From an uncultured Pelagibacteraceae bacterium (lineage in GTDB: Bacteria; Pseudomonadota; Alphaproteobacteria; Pelagibacterales; AG-422-B15), in contig CACCKE010000001.1 of the NCBI GenBank assembly GCA_902546615.1, forward strand, positions 78,409 to 142,408: a DNA stretch of 64,000 nt, given 5' to 3'. The notes under the pieces are model-generated. The model made no database searches. It was given only the letters and a program-made list of their open reading frames with translations, and was not told the origin of the DNA. Positions 53,241-61,741 of the stretch are shown here, piece by piece. The number at the start of each line of letters is the position of its first letter. Within the stretch, counting starts at the first letter, position 1. A program made the position numbers and the translations under genes.

Positions 53241-53597
53241 ATGACAAAGATCATTAACATATTTTTACTCCTTTTTTTGCTACAAAATAATGCCATAGCT
53301 GAAGACCCTAGGGCAATTGAGCTTTTTAAAGAGGTAAGGTGTCTTGTGTGCCAGGGCCAAACAATACATGAGTCTAATGCTGAATTAGCAGAGGATATAA
53401 AAAAACTTATTCGTGAAAAAATTAGTCAAGGTGAGACCGATCAGCAAATTAAAGAATATTTAGTAGAACGATATGGCGATTGGATTTTGATGACACCGCC
53501 ATTTAACAGCCTAACTTATATATTATGGTCTCTTCCATTCCTTATAATGATAATTGGAGCTATTGCAATTTATAGACAAAAAAGAAGCCATGCCTAA
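53241..53597 (+). CDS. ccmH: Cytochrome c-type biogenesis protein CcmH (CcmL type)
   Basis: A 118-aa protein of the thioreduction and ligation complex. Signal peptide, then the redox motif VRCLVCQGQTIHESNAELAEDIKKLIREKI (CxxC), the ERYGDWILMTPPF family block, and one C-terminal membrane helix. It is the short CcmH without the TPR (CcmI) domain, and no ccmI follows. It is the last recognisable ccm gene of the run. Confidence 0.96.
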   Translation: MTKIINIFLLLFLLQNNAIAEDPRAIELFKEVRCLVCQGQTIHESNAELAEDIKKLIREKISQGETDQQIKEYLVERYGDWILMTPPFNSLTYILWSLPFLIMIIGAIAIYRQKRSHA

Positions 53598-53669
53598 TTT
53601 TTGACAATTTGTAGATATCTTTTAAACAATTTGAAATTTTATATTATAGTACAATTAAAAGAGGTGTTT

Positions 53670-53969
53670 ATGAAATCAAAAATTTATGCGTTTTTATTAT
53701 TTTTTTTCCTAGGTCTGAATTTCACTTTTGCAGGCGGCATCGAAGATGAGACAAAAGATTATGAGGATGTTGAACTTACAACAAGAGAAGATATTTCTGA
53801 ATTTCAAGAATTACAAGAACCATTATATGAAAAGCTAGAAGAAATAGCTGCTGATGGATGTGACGGTGAAGGTAATGTAGTTAAATGGTCGGGTGGATGC
53901 GTAACTTGGTCAGGTGGTTATGTACAAGAAGGTGAAGTGGCCGATACATTTGTAAGATACGGATCATAA
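53670..53969 (+). CDS. Small exported acidic protein with a WSGG repeat
   Basis: A 99-aa protein I do not recognise. I choose the ATG at 53670 over 53601 in the track. It begins a clear signal peptide (ending TFAGG) and has GAGGTG just upstream. The mature part is acidic (DETKDYEDVELTTREDISEFQELQEP) and ends with two near-copies, VKWSGGCVTWSGGYV, holding one of two cysteines. It lies after ccmH and 10 bp before the PagL-like gene. Confidence 0.7.
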   Translation: MKSKIYAFLLFFFLGLNFTFAGGIEDETKDYEDVELTTREDISEFQELQEPLYEKLEEIAADGCDGEGNVVKWSGGCVTWSGGYVQEGEVADTFVRYGS

Positions 53970-53979
53970 AAATCTTTTC

Positions 53980-54465
53980 ATGAAAAAATTATTTATTACC
54001 TTTCTAATTTTAATATTTTATGGATTTAGTGCTCAATCCAATGATGAAAATATGTGGTCATTTTCATTAGGTCAATTTGACGTAAACGATACAGTTGACT
54101 CATCGGAAATAAGATTTGAATATTTGTACGCCAATAACTTTTTAAAAAATAATTACGATCTTAAACCTTTCTTAGGTGTTATGAGAAACGGAGATAATGG
54201 AAAATATATTTATTCAGGTTTAAGAAAAAATATTGGAATTTCTGAAAAATGGTTTTTTACACCAAGCTTCGCGTTAGGATATTATGATCGAGGTGATAGT
54301 AAAGATTTGGGATACAATCTCGAATTTAGAAGTCAGATTGAGTTTTCATATAAACTTAAATCAAGTCGAATAGGATTTAATTTAAATCATATATCCAATG
54401 CAAGCATTGGTGATACGAACCCTGGTACAGAAAGCGCAACGATCTCACTCATAAGACCTTTTTAA
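53980..54465 (+). CDS. Acyloxyacyl hydrolase, PagL-like lipid A 3-O-deacylase
   Basis: A 161-aa exported outer-membrane protein with a signal peptide ending SAQSN. Repeated amphipathic strands and the C-terminal FNLNHISNASIGDTNPGTES carry the His-Ser pair of PagL-type lipases. The chain ends in Phe, a barrel signal. It would remove the 3-O acyl chain from lipid A in the outer membrane. The stop overlaps the convergent ftsY stop by 4 bp. Confidence 0.82.
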   Translation: MKKLFITFLILIFYGFSAQSNDENMWSFSLGQFDVNDTVDSSEIRFEYLYANNFLKNNYDLKPFLGVMRNGDNGKYIYSGLRKNIGISEKWFFTPSFALGYYDRGDSKDLGYNLEFRSQIEFSYKLKSSRIGFNLNHISNASIGDTNPGTESATISLIRPF

Positions 54466-55334
54466 TTTTTAATAAAATTATTTGAAAATTGCTCAGGATC
54501 AAAATCAAAAAGATCACTTATTTGCTCACCACTACCAATTGCTAAAATTGGTATTTTTGTTTTATTGGAAATTGATACTAGTGTTCCTCCTGCTGCATTG
54601 GAATCAAATTTCGTCATAATAATGCCAGTAATTTTCGTAAATTTATTAAATTCTTCCACTTGTTTTAAGGCATTTTGCCCTGTTGTGGCATCAATCGATA
54701 TTATTGAATCATGAGGAAGTGTTTCATCGTGTTTTTTAAGCACTCGGTCAATTTTACCTAATTGATCCATTAAATCAGTTTTGTTCTGAAGTCTTCCAGC
54801 TGTATCGATTATAACTACGTCAATATTATTTTTATTTGCATATGCAATTGACTTATAAACTACACTTGCTGGGTCAGATTTGTAAGCATCTCTTACAAAG
54901 TCCGTTCCTATTTTATCAGCCCATTCATTCAATTGTTCTGCAGCCGCTGCTCTAAAGGTATCAGCAGCAACCAACAGAACATTTTTTTTCTCTTTTTGAA
55001 ATTGATTTGCCAGTTTTGCAATTGTTGTAGTTTTACCTGAACCATTTACGCCTACCATTAATATAACGTAGGGTTTTGCGTTATTTTTATAGTCAATTTT
55101 TTTTATATTTGTTGATACAATTTCATTTATAATTTTACTAAGAGATGATTGGATTTCTTCCAGCGAAGGGGCATTAGAAAATTTTTCATTTGCTAATTTT
55201 GATGTAATGAGTTCTGATGTTTCAACATCAACGTCAGAAGTAATGAGAAGATCTTCAAAATCCTGTATTGTATTTTGATCAACTTTTTGATTTGCAAATA
55301 CTTTTGCTAGGCCGGATTTTAAACTCTTAAACAA
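54462..55334 (-). CDS. ftsY: Signal recognition particle receptor FtsY
   Basis: The membrane-docking GTPase for SRP. The 290-aa product has the N (helical) domain SGLAKVFANQKVDQNTIQDFEDLLITSDVDVETS and G motifs GVNGSGKTTTIAKLA, DTFRAAAAEQL, DTAGRLQNKTDLM and TKFDSNAAGG. The acidic A domain of E. coli FtsY is missing, as in many Alphaproteobacteria. It overlaps mtaB by 8 bp on the minus strand. ffh lies 2.6 kb away. Confidence 0.97.
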   Translation of the reverse strand: MFKSLKSGLAKVFANQKVDQNTIQDFEDLLITSDVDVETSELITSKLANEKFSNAPSLEEIQSSLSKIINEIVSTNIKKIDYKNNAKPYVILMVGVNGSGKTTTIAKLANQFQKEKKNVLLVAADTFRAAAAEQLNEWADKIGTDFVRDAYKSDPASVVYKSIAYANKNNIDVVIIDTAGRLQNKTDLMDQLGKIDRVLKKHDETLPHDSIISIDATTGQNALKQVEEFNKFTKITGIIMTKFDSNAAGGTLVSISNKTKIPILAIGSGEQISDLFDFDPEQFSNNFIKN

Positions 55335-56583
55335 TTATATTTCCAATTAAGCCTTCTTGACGCTTTCCAGTGACAAGCATTTTTATTATTTTACCCGCTT
55401 CAAAATTATTATCGAGACAGACCTTTGCAAATGTATCTGATCTGCCTTGATTTTGACTCTCAACAATAAGGTTAATCTCTTTATTTTTAAGCTTATCGTA
55501 GTGCTCGGTAATCTTTCGCTCGCCAATATTTCTGAGTATTTTTGCTCTTTTTTTTATAATTTCTCGATCTAATTGAGGCATTCTAGCGGCGGGCGTTCCA
55601 TCTCTTGGTGAAAATGGAAATATGTGCAAAAAAGTAATATTACATTCATCTATAAGACGCACTGAATTTAGAAACATTTCATCCGTTTCTGTTGGAAATC
55701 CAGCAATAAAATCTGCACCAAATACAATATCAGGTCTAACAGCTCTGATGCGCTCTATTGCATTAATTGCATCTTCTCTTGAATGTCTTCTTTTCATTCT
55801 TTTTAAAATCATATTATCGCCAGCCTGCAGAGATAAATGAATATGAGGAAGTAAACGTTTCTCGCTACCGTAAAGATTTATTAATTCATCATCTATTTCT
55901 GCGATATCAAGTGATGACAGTCTCAGTCTGTTAAGTTGAGGCAACCTATTGAGAATAGTTTTTACTAACTTTGACAATGAAATTTTTTTCTCAAAATCAC
56001 TACCGTAGCTTGTGAGATCAACGCCAGTTAGCACTATCTCCTTGTAGTTCTTCTCTAGAAGTAACTTTATTTGTTTTATAATATTTTTTGGATCCACACT
56101 TCTTGAATTTCCTCGTCCATATGGAATAATACAAAATGTACACCTATGATCACATCCATTTTGTATTTGTACAAATCCTCTTATTCTGTTTTTAACTTTA
56201 CTTATAATCGGTGAAATTGCTTGTTCATTTTCGAATATATCTCCTACTAAATTTACGGGCTTATTACTTTCTCTTATAGTTTTATAGGTTGAGGATTCTA
56301 ATTTTTCTTTATTTCCAATGATGGAGTCAACTTCGCTCATTGCTTCAAAATCTTTTTTATGTATCTGTGCAGCACAACCAGTAAGAACGACTTGACTTTG
56401 TTGATTTTCTTTTTTTACTTTTCTAATTTCATTTTTCAGATCAGCGATAGTTTTATTTGTAACAGCGCAACTATTAATAAAAATATGGTTCTGAAGATTG
56501 TTATCTTTTGCGTATTTTCTTATAACTTCAGACTCATAAAAATTCAGTCTACATCCGTAAGTTTTAATTTCTGGATCTTTCAT
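55327..56583 (-). CDS. mtaB: tRNA (N6-threonylcarbamoyladenosine(37)-C2)-methylthiotransferase
   Basis: Converts t6A37 to ms2t6A in tRNA, so it acts after TsaD, also encoded in this window. The 418-aa radical SAM enzyme has an N-terminal cluster site TYGCRLNFYESE, FINSCAVTN and LTGCAAQIH (three Cys). The radical SAM motif is GCDHRCTFCIIPYGRG. GVDLTSYG, HIHLSLQAGDNMILKRMKRRHSRED and GADFIAGFPTE follow, and a TRAM-like C-terminus ends it. It overlaps its neighbours on both sides. Confidence 0.95.
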   Translation of the reverse strand: MKDPEIKTYGCRLNFYESEVIRKYAKDNNLQNHIFINSCAVTNKTIADLKNEIRKVKKENQQSQVVLTGCAAQIHKKDFEAMSEVDSIIGNKEKLESSTYKTIRESNKPVNLVGDIFENEQAISPIISKVKNRIRGFVQIQNGCDHRCTFCIIPYGRGNSRSVDPKNIIKQIKLLLEKNYKEIVLTGVDLTSYGSDFEKKISLSKLVKTILNRLPQLNRLRLSSLDIAEIDDELINLYGSEKRLLPHIHLSLQAGDNMILKRMKRRHSREDAINAIERIRAVRPDIVFGADFIAGFPTETDEMFLNSVRLIDECNITFLHIFPFSPRDGTPAARMPQLDREIIKKRAKILRNIGERKITEHYDKLKNKEINLIVESQNQGRSDTFAKVCLDNNFEAGKIIKMLVTGKRQEGLIGNIIV

Positions 56584-56950
56584 TACTTATTTGATTTCGA
56601 TTTTTTAAATATAGAGCAAATGCAAGAACTTCATACAATATATGACTCATATGATAGATAAGAGGCAATTTAATAAAATTATAAAGCCATTTATACCTTG
56701 GTAGTTGAGACCATATCAGTAAAAAAGCATCGATTCCTTCTAATATCTTTCCATCATGTTTGGCATGAAGACGTCTTATCAATTGACTTGGTTCTTTTGA
56801 AGTTTCCTTTTCAGCAACTTTATTTTGAGTAACATCGACCCAATCAATAACATTATTAAGTTTCTTATAGTGGTTTATTTCAAACCTACAGATACTGCAT
56901 GAGTTATTGAAGTATATTTTAGTATTTTTTTTAGAATTTTTATTTCTCAC
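56564..56950 (-). CDS. DCC (DUF393) family thiol-disulfide oxidoreductase-like protein
   Basis: A 128-aa protein with the DCC signature IYFNNSCSICRFEINHYKKLN (CxxC), the WVDVTQN strand and the amphipathic GIDAFLLIWSQLPRYKWLYNFIKLP block. The family is a proposed thioredoxin-like oxidoreductase of unknown substrate. The start is GTG, overlapping the dapF stop as GTGA. The 3' end overlaps mtaB by 20 bp, so dapF-DCC-mtaB-ftsY form one tightly packed unit. Confidence 0.87.
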   Translation of the reverse strand: MRNKNSKKNTKIYFNNSCSICRFEINHYKKLNNVIDWVDVTQNKVAEKETSKEPSQLIRRLHAKHDGKILEGIDAFLLIWSQLPRYKWLYNFIKLPLIYHMSHILYEVLAFALYLKNRNQISNERSRN

Positions 56951-57771
56951 AGCTTATATTTATCAATAAAATTTATCTCAGTTGGACCAGTCATAATAAT
57001 ATTATCCCTACGTTCGTAATATATTTCTAAATCGCCCCCTGGCAATGTTACTGTCACCTTATTTTTTATCACTCCCATTTCAACTCCTGCTACAGCTGTT
57101 GCGCAAGCAGCCGTACCACAAGCATTCGTTTTTCCTGCACCCCTCTCCCATACGTTTAGTACAATGTGATTATCACTTTTTAACTTTGCAAAACTCACAT
57201 TTATTTTTTCAGGAAATAAACTATCGTTTTCAATTAATGATCCAAAACTTTCAACATCATATTTTTCTATTTCATCATCAAAAAATATAATATGTGGATT
57301 ACCAATATTAACCAAAAATGGTTTTTTTAGAGTAAGGTCTCTGATTGAAAAATTTATATCTTCTGGATCGACATCTTTAGTTAAAGGTATTTCATTCCAT
57401 TTGAATTTTGGCTTGCCCATATTTACACTAATTGTGACATCATCAATCTTTTCACATGAAATTGTTCTTTCACGTGTTGTTAAGTTTATTTTCTCGCTCT
57501 TTGTTTCTTTCATTAAAAAGTTTGCAACACAACGCGAGCCATTTCCACAAGCATCTATTTCACTTCCATCTGAATTAAAAAATTTAATTAGTGGATCGCT
57601 GTTATCTTGTGACTTTCTAATCATAATTAATTGATCGCAGCCAACTCCGTCTATTCTGTTACAAATTAATTTTATTTGTTCTTCTGATAAATCAAATTCA
57701 GATACTCTTTGATCAATAACAACAAAATCATTTCCAAGGCCATTCATCTTTACGAACTTAAACTCGTGCAT
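56947..57771 (-). CDS. dapF: Diaminopimelate epimerase
   Basis: Converts LL- to meso-diaminopimelate for lysine and peptidoglycan. The 274-aa enzyme has KMNGLGNDFVVID at the start and the two catalytic Cys blocks DACGNGSRCVANF and GKTNACGTAACATAVAG. I prefer the ATG at 57771 (MHEFKFVKMNG) to the TTG at 57792 used by the track, because it matches family N-termini. It is the first gene of the dapF-mtaB-ftsY unit and is divergent from ffh. Confidence 0.96.
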   Translation of the reverse strand: MHEFKFVKMNGLGNDFVVIDQRVSEFDLSEEQIKLICNRIDGVGCDQLIMIRKSQDNSDPLIKFFNSDGSEIDACGNGSRCVANFLMKETKSEKINLTTRERTISCEKIDDVTISVNMGKPKFKWNEIPLTKDVDPEDINFSIRDLTLKKPFLVNIGNPHIIFFDDEIEKYDVESFGSLIENDSLFPEKINVSFAKLKSDNHIVLNVWERGAGKTNACGTAACATAVAGVEMGVIKNKVTVTLPGGDLEIYYERRDNIIMTGPTEINFIDKYKL

Positions 57772-57869
57772 AAACACTTTATATTGAGCCAATTTTGATT
57801 TTTCCAGTAAATAAGAAATTAAATGAATCTTGACATTAACTTACTGAAGTAATAAAAAACTCACGTTTT

Positions 57870-57951
57870 CCGTCAGAAATATTATTTCTGCGGTGCCATA
57901 AATAAAGGTATCGACACCAGTCAGCGAGTTTCGCCCATTGGTGCACTACCT
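57870..57951 (+). promoter_or_regulatory. Structured leader RNA upstream of ffh
   Basis: A GC-richer island inside an AT-rich 198-bp gap. Hairpin 1: CCG-CAGAAAT / ATTTCTG-CGG (57870-57893, one bulged T, ATT loop). Element 2 is a long irregular stem, 57906-57951: AGGTA/TACCT, CACCA/TGGTG and GCGA/TCGC, separated by internal loops TCGA/CAC and GTCA/CCAT. The ffh ribosome-binding site AAGGAG starts 5 bases after it. There is no T-tract, so it is not a terminator. A leader motif named ffh has, as I recall, been described in Pelagibacter; I cannot confirm identity. Confidence 0.65.
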
Positions 57952-57969
57952 GCTGAAGGAGAGTTTATT

Positions 57970-59352
57970 TTGTTTGAAAACCTTAGTAATCGGTTTGAGG
58001 AAATATTTAAGAGTTTAAAAAAGACAGGTTCTATTGATGAGGCTTCTCTCGATAGTGCAATGAGAGATATTCGAAGAGCTCTTCTTGAAGCTGATGTTGC
58101 ATTGCCAATTGCAAAAAGATTTATAGAGGATGTCAAAAAAGAGGCGATCGGAAAAGAAATCATTCGATCAATAACGCCTGCGCAAATGATTACAAAAATT
58201 GTGAATGATCAATTAATTCAAATTTTAGGTTCAGCTTCACCCGAATTCCAAATAAACGATAATCAAGTTTCATCCTATTTATTTGCAGGACTTCAAGGTT
58301 CTGGCAAGACAACGACTGTTGGTAAAATCGGTAATTATCTCAAAAGTAATTACGATAAGAAGATTTTATTTGTTTCATTAGATACCACAAGACCAGCTGC
58401 TTTTGATCAGCTAAAAAAACTTTCTGAGTTAATTGATGTAACAATTTTACCCAAACTCGAAAATCAAATGCCTATTGATATTGTATCAAGAGCAAAACAA
58501 TTTGCTGAATTACAGGAAATTGATTGTGTTTTATATGATACAGCGGGGAGAATGAATGTTGAAGAAGGGCTAATGAGCGAATTGAGTTTGCTGGAAAAAG
58601 AAATTAGCCCTCTAGAAACGATACTTGTTTTAGACAGCCTAACTGGCCAGGAGGCAGTGAATGTTGCAAGAGATTTTGCAAAAGCAATCAATATTACAGG
58701 CTCTATTCTTACTAGGATTGATGGCGATGCTCGAGGTGGGGCCGCATTAAGCATGAAGTACATTACTGATTGTCCAATTAAATTTATGGGAGTTGGGGAG
58801 CAAGTCGATGACCTTGAAAAATTTCACCCAGAGCGAATTGCCACTCGTATTCTTGGAATGGGAGATATTGTAACCTTAGTTGAAAAAGCTGCTGAAACTG
58901 TTGATCAAGAAGATGCCGAAGAAATGGCTAAAAAATTACAAAAAGGAGAATTTGACCTCGACGATTTGCTTAGTCAAATCAGACAGATGAAAAAAATGGG
59001 TGGCATTTCGGGTATGATGAAATTCATTCCTGGACTAAGTAATCTGAGTGATAAGATCCCACAAAATACTAATCCTGACAACTCAATCGCTCAACAAGAA
59101 GCAATTATTCTATCAATGACAAAATACGAGCGAAGCAAGCCAAAGATAATTAATGGATCAAGAAAAAAAAGAATAGCGGCAGGGTCAGGGACTTCAGTAT
59201 CCGAAATAAATAAAATTCTAAAACAACATAGAAAGATGTCAGACATGATGAAGAAGTTATCTAGAAAAGGGGGAGGATCAATTGATCCAAATATGTTAGC
59301 AAGCCAACTTGGAAGTGGCATGCCAAGTGATTTTTTTAAAAATAAATTTTAA
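57970..59352 (+). CDS. ffh: Signal recognition particle protein Ffh
   Basis: Binds signal peptides and SRP RNA and docks on FtsY. The 460-aa protein has an N domain (FENLSNRFEEIFKSLKKTG). Its G domain has GLQGSGKTTTVGKIG, DTTRPAAFDQL, DTAGRMN and TRIDGDARGG. Its methionine-rich M domain has the RNA-binding RKKRIAAGSGTSVSEINKILKQHRKMSDMMKKLS. The start is TTG with an ideal AAGGAG 8 bases upstream. A structured leader precedes it, and rpsP follows after 26 bp. Confidence 0.98.
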   Translation: MFENLSNRFEEIFKSLKKTGSIDEASLDSAMRDIRRALLEADVALPIAKRFIEDVKKEAIGKEIIRSITPAQMITKIVNDQLIQILGSASPEFQINDNQVSSYLFAGLQGSGKTTTVGKIGNYLKSNYDKKILFVSLDTTRPAAFDQLKKLSELIDVTILPKLENQMPIDIVSRAKQFAELQEIDCVLYDTAGRMNVEEGLMSELSLLEKEISPLETILVLDSLTGQEAVNVARDFAKAINITGSILTRIDGDARGGAALSMKYITDCPIKFMGVGEQVDDLEKFHPERIATRILGMGDIVTLVEKAAETVDQEDAEEMAKKLQKGEFDLDDLLSQIRQMKKMGGISGMMKFIPGLSNLSDKIPQNTNPDNSIAQQEAIILSMTKYERSKPKIINGSRKKRIAAGSGTSVSEINKILKQHRKMSDMMKKLSRKGGGSIDPNMLASQLGSGMPSDFFKNKF

Positions 59353-59378
59353 CTATTAACAAATAAAAGGAGAATAAA

Positions 59379-59846
59379 ATGGCGTTAAAAATAAGACTAT
59401 CGAGAGCAGGTTCAAAAAAAAGGCCTGTATACAGAGTTGTAGTTGCAGATTCAAGAAGTCCGCGAGATGGTAAATTTATTGAAAAGGTAGGATTGTACAA
59501 TCCTCTTTTACAAAAAGATAATAAGGATAGGATCCAACTAAACTTAGACTCAATAAAAGAGTGGATTTCTAAAGGAGCAAAACCAACAGATAAGGTTGCA
59601 AGATTTCTGGGAGAAGCTGGCGTAATACCAATGCCAGCACAAGGCAACAATCCTAAAAAAGCTCAGCCAAAAAAGAAAGCACAAGAAAGATTAGCCGCAG
59701 CTGAGGAAGCAAAGAATCAGCCTACTCCTGAAGCTCCAGCAGAAGAGACTCCAGCAGAGGAAGCTCCAGCATCAGAAGCAAAAACTGATGAAGCTCCAGC
59801 AGAAGAGACTCCAGCAGAGGAAGCTCCAGCAGAAGAGGAGAAATAA
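59379..59846 (+). CDS. rpsP: 30S ribosomal protein S16 with repetitive acidic tail
   Basis: A ribosomal small-subunit protein. Residues 1-85 are canonical S16 ([44 protein letters not shown]). The 155-aa chain then continues past the usual ~85 residues. A basic Ala-Lys segment ([15 protein letters not shown]) is followed by an Ala/Pro/Glu tail of repeated [14 protein letters not shown] units. C-terminal extensions occur in alphaproteobacterial S16, but this one is long and encoded by a DNA repeat. A strong AAAGGAG ribosome-binding site precedes the ATG. Confidence 0.97.
   Translation: MALKIRLSRAGSKKRPVYRVVVADSRSPRDGKFIEKVGLYNPLLQKDNKDRIQLNLDSIKEWISKGAKPTDKVARFLGEAGVIPMPAQGNNPKKAQPKKKAQERLAAAEEAKNQPTPEAPAEETPAEEAPASEAKTDEAPAEETPAEEAPAEEEK
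59729..59831 (+). repeat. 43-bp perfect direct repeat with 60-bp period inside rpsP
   Basis: 59729-59771 and 59789-59831 are identical, separated by a 17-bp unique spacer that encodes SEAKT. Each copy encodes [14 protein letters not shown] and contains smaller CTCCAGCAGA-type sub-repeats. It is in frame, so unit loss or gain would change only tail length. Confidence 0.92.
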
Positions 59847-59864
59847 AGACTAAGCTTATTAATT

Positions 59865-60371
59865 ATGTCCCAATTGATAGTTATTGGAGAAGTAAGAGCA
59901 GTTCACGGTTTAAAGGGTCATTTCAAGATTATATCATATACAGAAACGCCAGACGATGTATTTAGATATGGCCCCTGTAGACTTGGGAAAAAATATTCAA
60001 ATATTACTCTTAAAAAATTGAAAGAGTTAAAAACTGGTTATATTGCTAGTTGTGAACAAATTAAAACAAGGGAGTTGGCTGAAAAAATTGTAGGGCTTAC
60101 AATAGAAATCGATCAATCGTGTTTACCAGCTATAAAAAAGTTAAACCAATACTATTACCATCAATTAATTAATTTAATTGTAAAAACTAATGATGGAAAA
60201 AATATTGGAAAAGTAATATCTGTTCAGAATTACGGTTCATCGGATTTACTAGAAATAAGAAAAAAAAATGCTAAAGACTACTTTATACCAATAAGTGAAA
60301 ACACAATAAAAAAAATTGATCTGATAAAAAAAATTATTATTACAAAAAATATCAATGACTATATAGGCTAG
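59865..60371 (+). CDS. rimM: Ribosome maturation factor RimM
   Basis: Assists 30S head assembly by binding S19. In the 168-aa protein the N-terminal barrel has IGEVRAVHGLKGHFKIISYTE, and the PRC-barrel half begins YYYHQLINLIVKTNDGKNIGKVISVQNYGSSDLLEI. Family positions EQIKTRELAEKIVG are present. The spacing and order rpsP-rimM-trmD-rplS are standard. It is more Lys-rich and divergent than its neighbours. Confidence 0.95.
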   Translation: MSQLIVIGEVRAVHGLKGHFKIISYTETPDDVFRYGPCRLGKKYSNITLKKLKELKTGYIASCEQIKTRELAEKIVGLTIEIDQSCLPAIKKLNQYYYHQLINLIVKTNDGKNIGKVISVQNYGSSDLLEIRKKNAKDYFIPISENTIKKIDLIKKIIITKNINDYIG

Positions 60372-60373
60372 TA

Positions 60374-61090
60374 ATGTATCGAGTAAAAATTATCACACTT
60401 TTCCCAAATAGTTTTCCTGGACTTTTAAATACAGGAGTCGTGGGTAAGGCATTAAAGAAAAAAATATGGTCATTAAAAACAATTGATCCAAGAAAATATT
60501 CAAAAGGTAATTACAAAAAAGTAGATGATACCACAGCTGGTGGCGGTCCTGGTATGATTTTAAAAGCAGATGTAATCGGGAAGTCTATTGAGGCTTGTTA
60601 CAAGAATATAAAATCTAAAGATAGTTATCCAATGATATATTTAAGTCCTCGCGGTTCTCCTTTAACTCAAAGTAAAGTTATTAATTTTTCAAAGATGAAA
60701 GGAATTAATATTCTCTGTGGTAGATATGAAGGCATTGATCAACGTATACTCGATTTCTATCCTATTGAGGAAATAAGTATTGGAGACTATATACTGGCGG
60801 GCGGTGAAATAGCTTCCCAGGTTTTAGTGGAGTCAATAGTGAGACTGTTGCCAGGAACACTTGGTGACATGAAGTCTGCTAGTTCAGAGACCTTCTCAAA
60901 AGACCTTCTTGAATACCCTCAGTATACAAGGCCTAAAAAATGGAAAAACTTGACAATTCCAGACATATTGCTCTCTGGAAATCACAGAAATATTAGTGAG
61001 TGGCGCTTAAAACAATCTGAAAAACTCACACAGAAAGTTAGGCCAGATTTATGGAAAAACTACAAAAAAAGCAAGACAAGGAAGAAATAA
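60374..61090 (+). CDS. trmD: tRNA (guanine-N1)-methyltransferase TrmD
   Basis: Methylates G37 of tRNAs with a trefoil-knot SAM fold. The 238-aa protein has ITLFPNSFPGLLNTGVVGKALKK at the start and DDTTAGGGPGMILKADVI. The knot motifs follow: LSPRGSPLTQSKV, LCGRYEGIDQRILDFY and EISIGDYILAGGEIA. It starts 2 bp after rimM. Its Lys-rich end is followed, after 27 bp, by rplS. Confidence 0.98.
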   Translation: MYRVKIITLFPNSFPGLLNTGVVGKALKKKIWSLKTIDPRKYSKGNYKKVDDTTAGGGPGMILKADVIGKSIEACYKNIKSKDSYPMIYLSPRGSPLTQSKVINFSKMKGINILCGRYEGIDQRILDFYPIEEISIGDYILAGGEIASQVLVESIVRLLPGTLGDMKSASSETFSKDLLEYPQYTRPKKWKNLTIPDILLSGNHRNISEWRLKQSEKLTQKVRPDLWKNYKKSKTRKK

Positions 61091-61117
61091 AGTATTAAAA
61101 CACGGTGCGAGGCTACC

Positions 61118-61702
61118 ATGAACATCATAGAACAATTCGAAAAAGACCAGATAAAGTCACTAGTCAAAGGTAAGAAAATACCACAATTCCATCCAGGAGA
61201 TACAGTAAGAGTGAATGTTAAGGTACGTGAGGGTACACGTGAGAGAATACAGGCATTCGAGGGCGTTTGTATCAGAAAGAAAAATAGAGGTCTAAGTTCT
61301 TCATTTACAGTAAGAAAAATTTCTTTTGGTGAGGGCGTAGAAAGAGTGTTTCCAATCTTTAGTCCGTCTATTGACTCCATCTCGATTGTAAGAAGTGGAC
61401 AGGTCAGAAGAGCTAAGCTTTACTATCTTAGAGATTTAACCGGTAAAAAAGCAAGGATCGTTGAGAGAATTCGAAAGAAGCAACCAGATCTTGCTAGTTT
61501 ATATATTGATGAGAGTGAAGAAGTTGTAGAAGAAGAAATTATTGCTTCTGATGAGCCCGCTCAAGATGAGAGTGTTGAAGTTGCAGCTGATGCTTCTCAA
61601 GCTGAGGAAAAAAAAGAATCTGAAGTTGATGAGATTGCTCAAGAACAAGTTCCTGAAGATAATGCTGAAAGTTCAGAAGAATCAGAAACAACAAAAGAAT
61701 AA
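61118..61702 (+). CDS. rplS: 50S ribosomal protein L19 with long acidic tail
   Basis: A large-subunit protein at the 30S-50S interface. Residues 1-120 are canonical ([60 protein letters not shown], then [17 protein letters not shown]). After about residue 135 the chain runs on for 60 residues dominated by Glu, Asp, Ser and Ala. This makes it 194 aa instead of the usual 115-140. The tail is low-complexity and probably disordered. GAGG lies a few bases before the ATG. Confidence 0.97.
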   Translation: MNIIEQFEKDQIKSLVKGKKIPQFHPGDTVRVNVKVREGTRERIQAFEGVCIRKKNRGLSSSFTVRKISFGEGVERVFPIFSPSIDSISIVRSGQVRRAKLYYLRDLTGKKARIVERIRKKQPDLASLYIDESEEVVEEEIIASDEPAQDESVEVAADASQAEEKKESEVDEIAQEQVPEDNAESSEESETTKE

Positions 61703-61741
61703 TTACTTCTTTCTCGTTTTTTTTGTTAATCAAAGTTATTT

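Noticed and set aside
53601-53669. N-terminal 23-residue extension of the WSGG protein
   Set aside because: It would bury the signal peptide; the ATG at 53670 has GAGGTG upstream.
57870-57951. SRP RNA (ffs) gene upstream of ffh
   Set aside because: The element has helices and internal loops in a suggestive order but lacks the conserved GGAA tetraloop and the CAGG/AGCA symmetric loop. It also abuts the ffh ribosome-binding site, so a leader is the better call.
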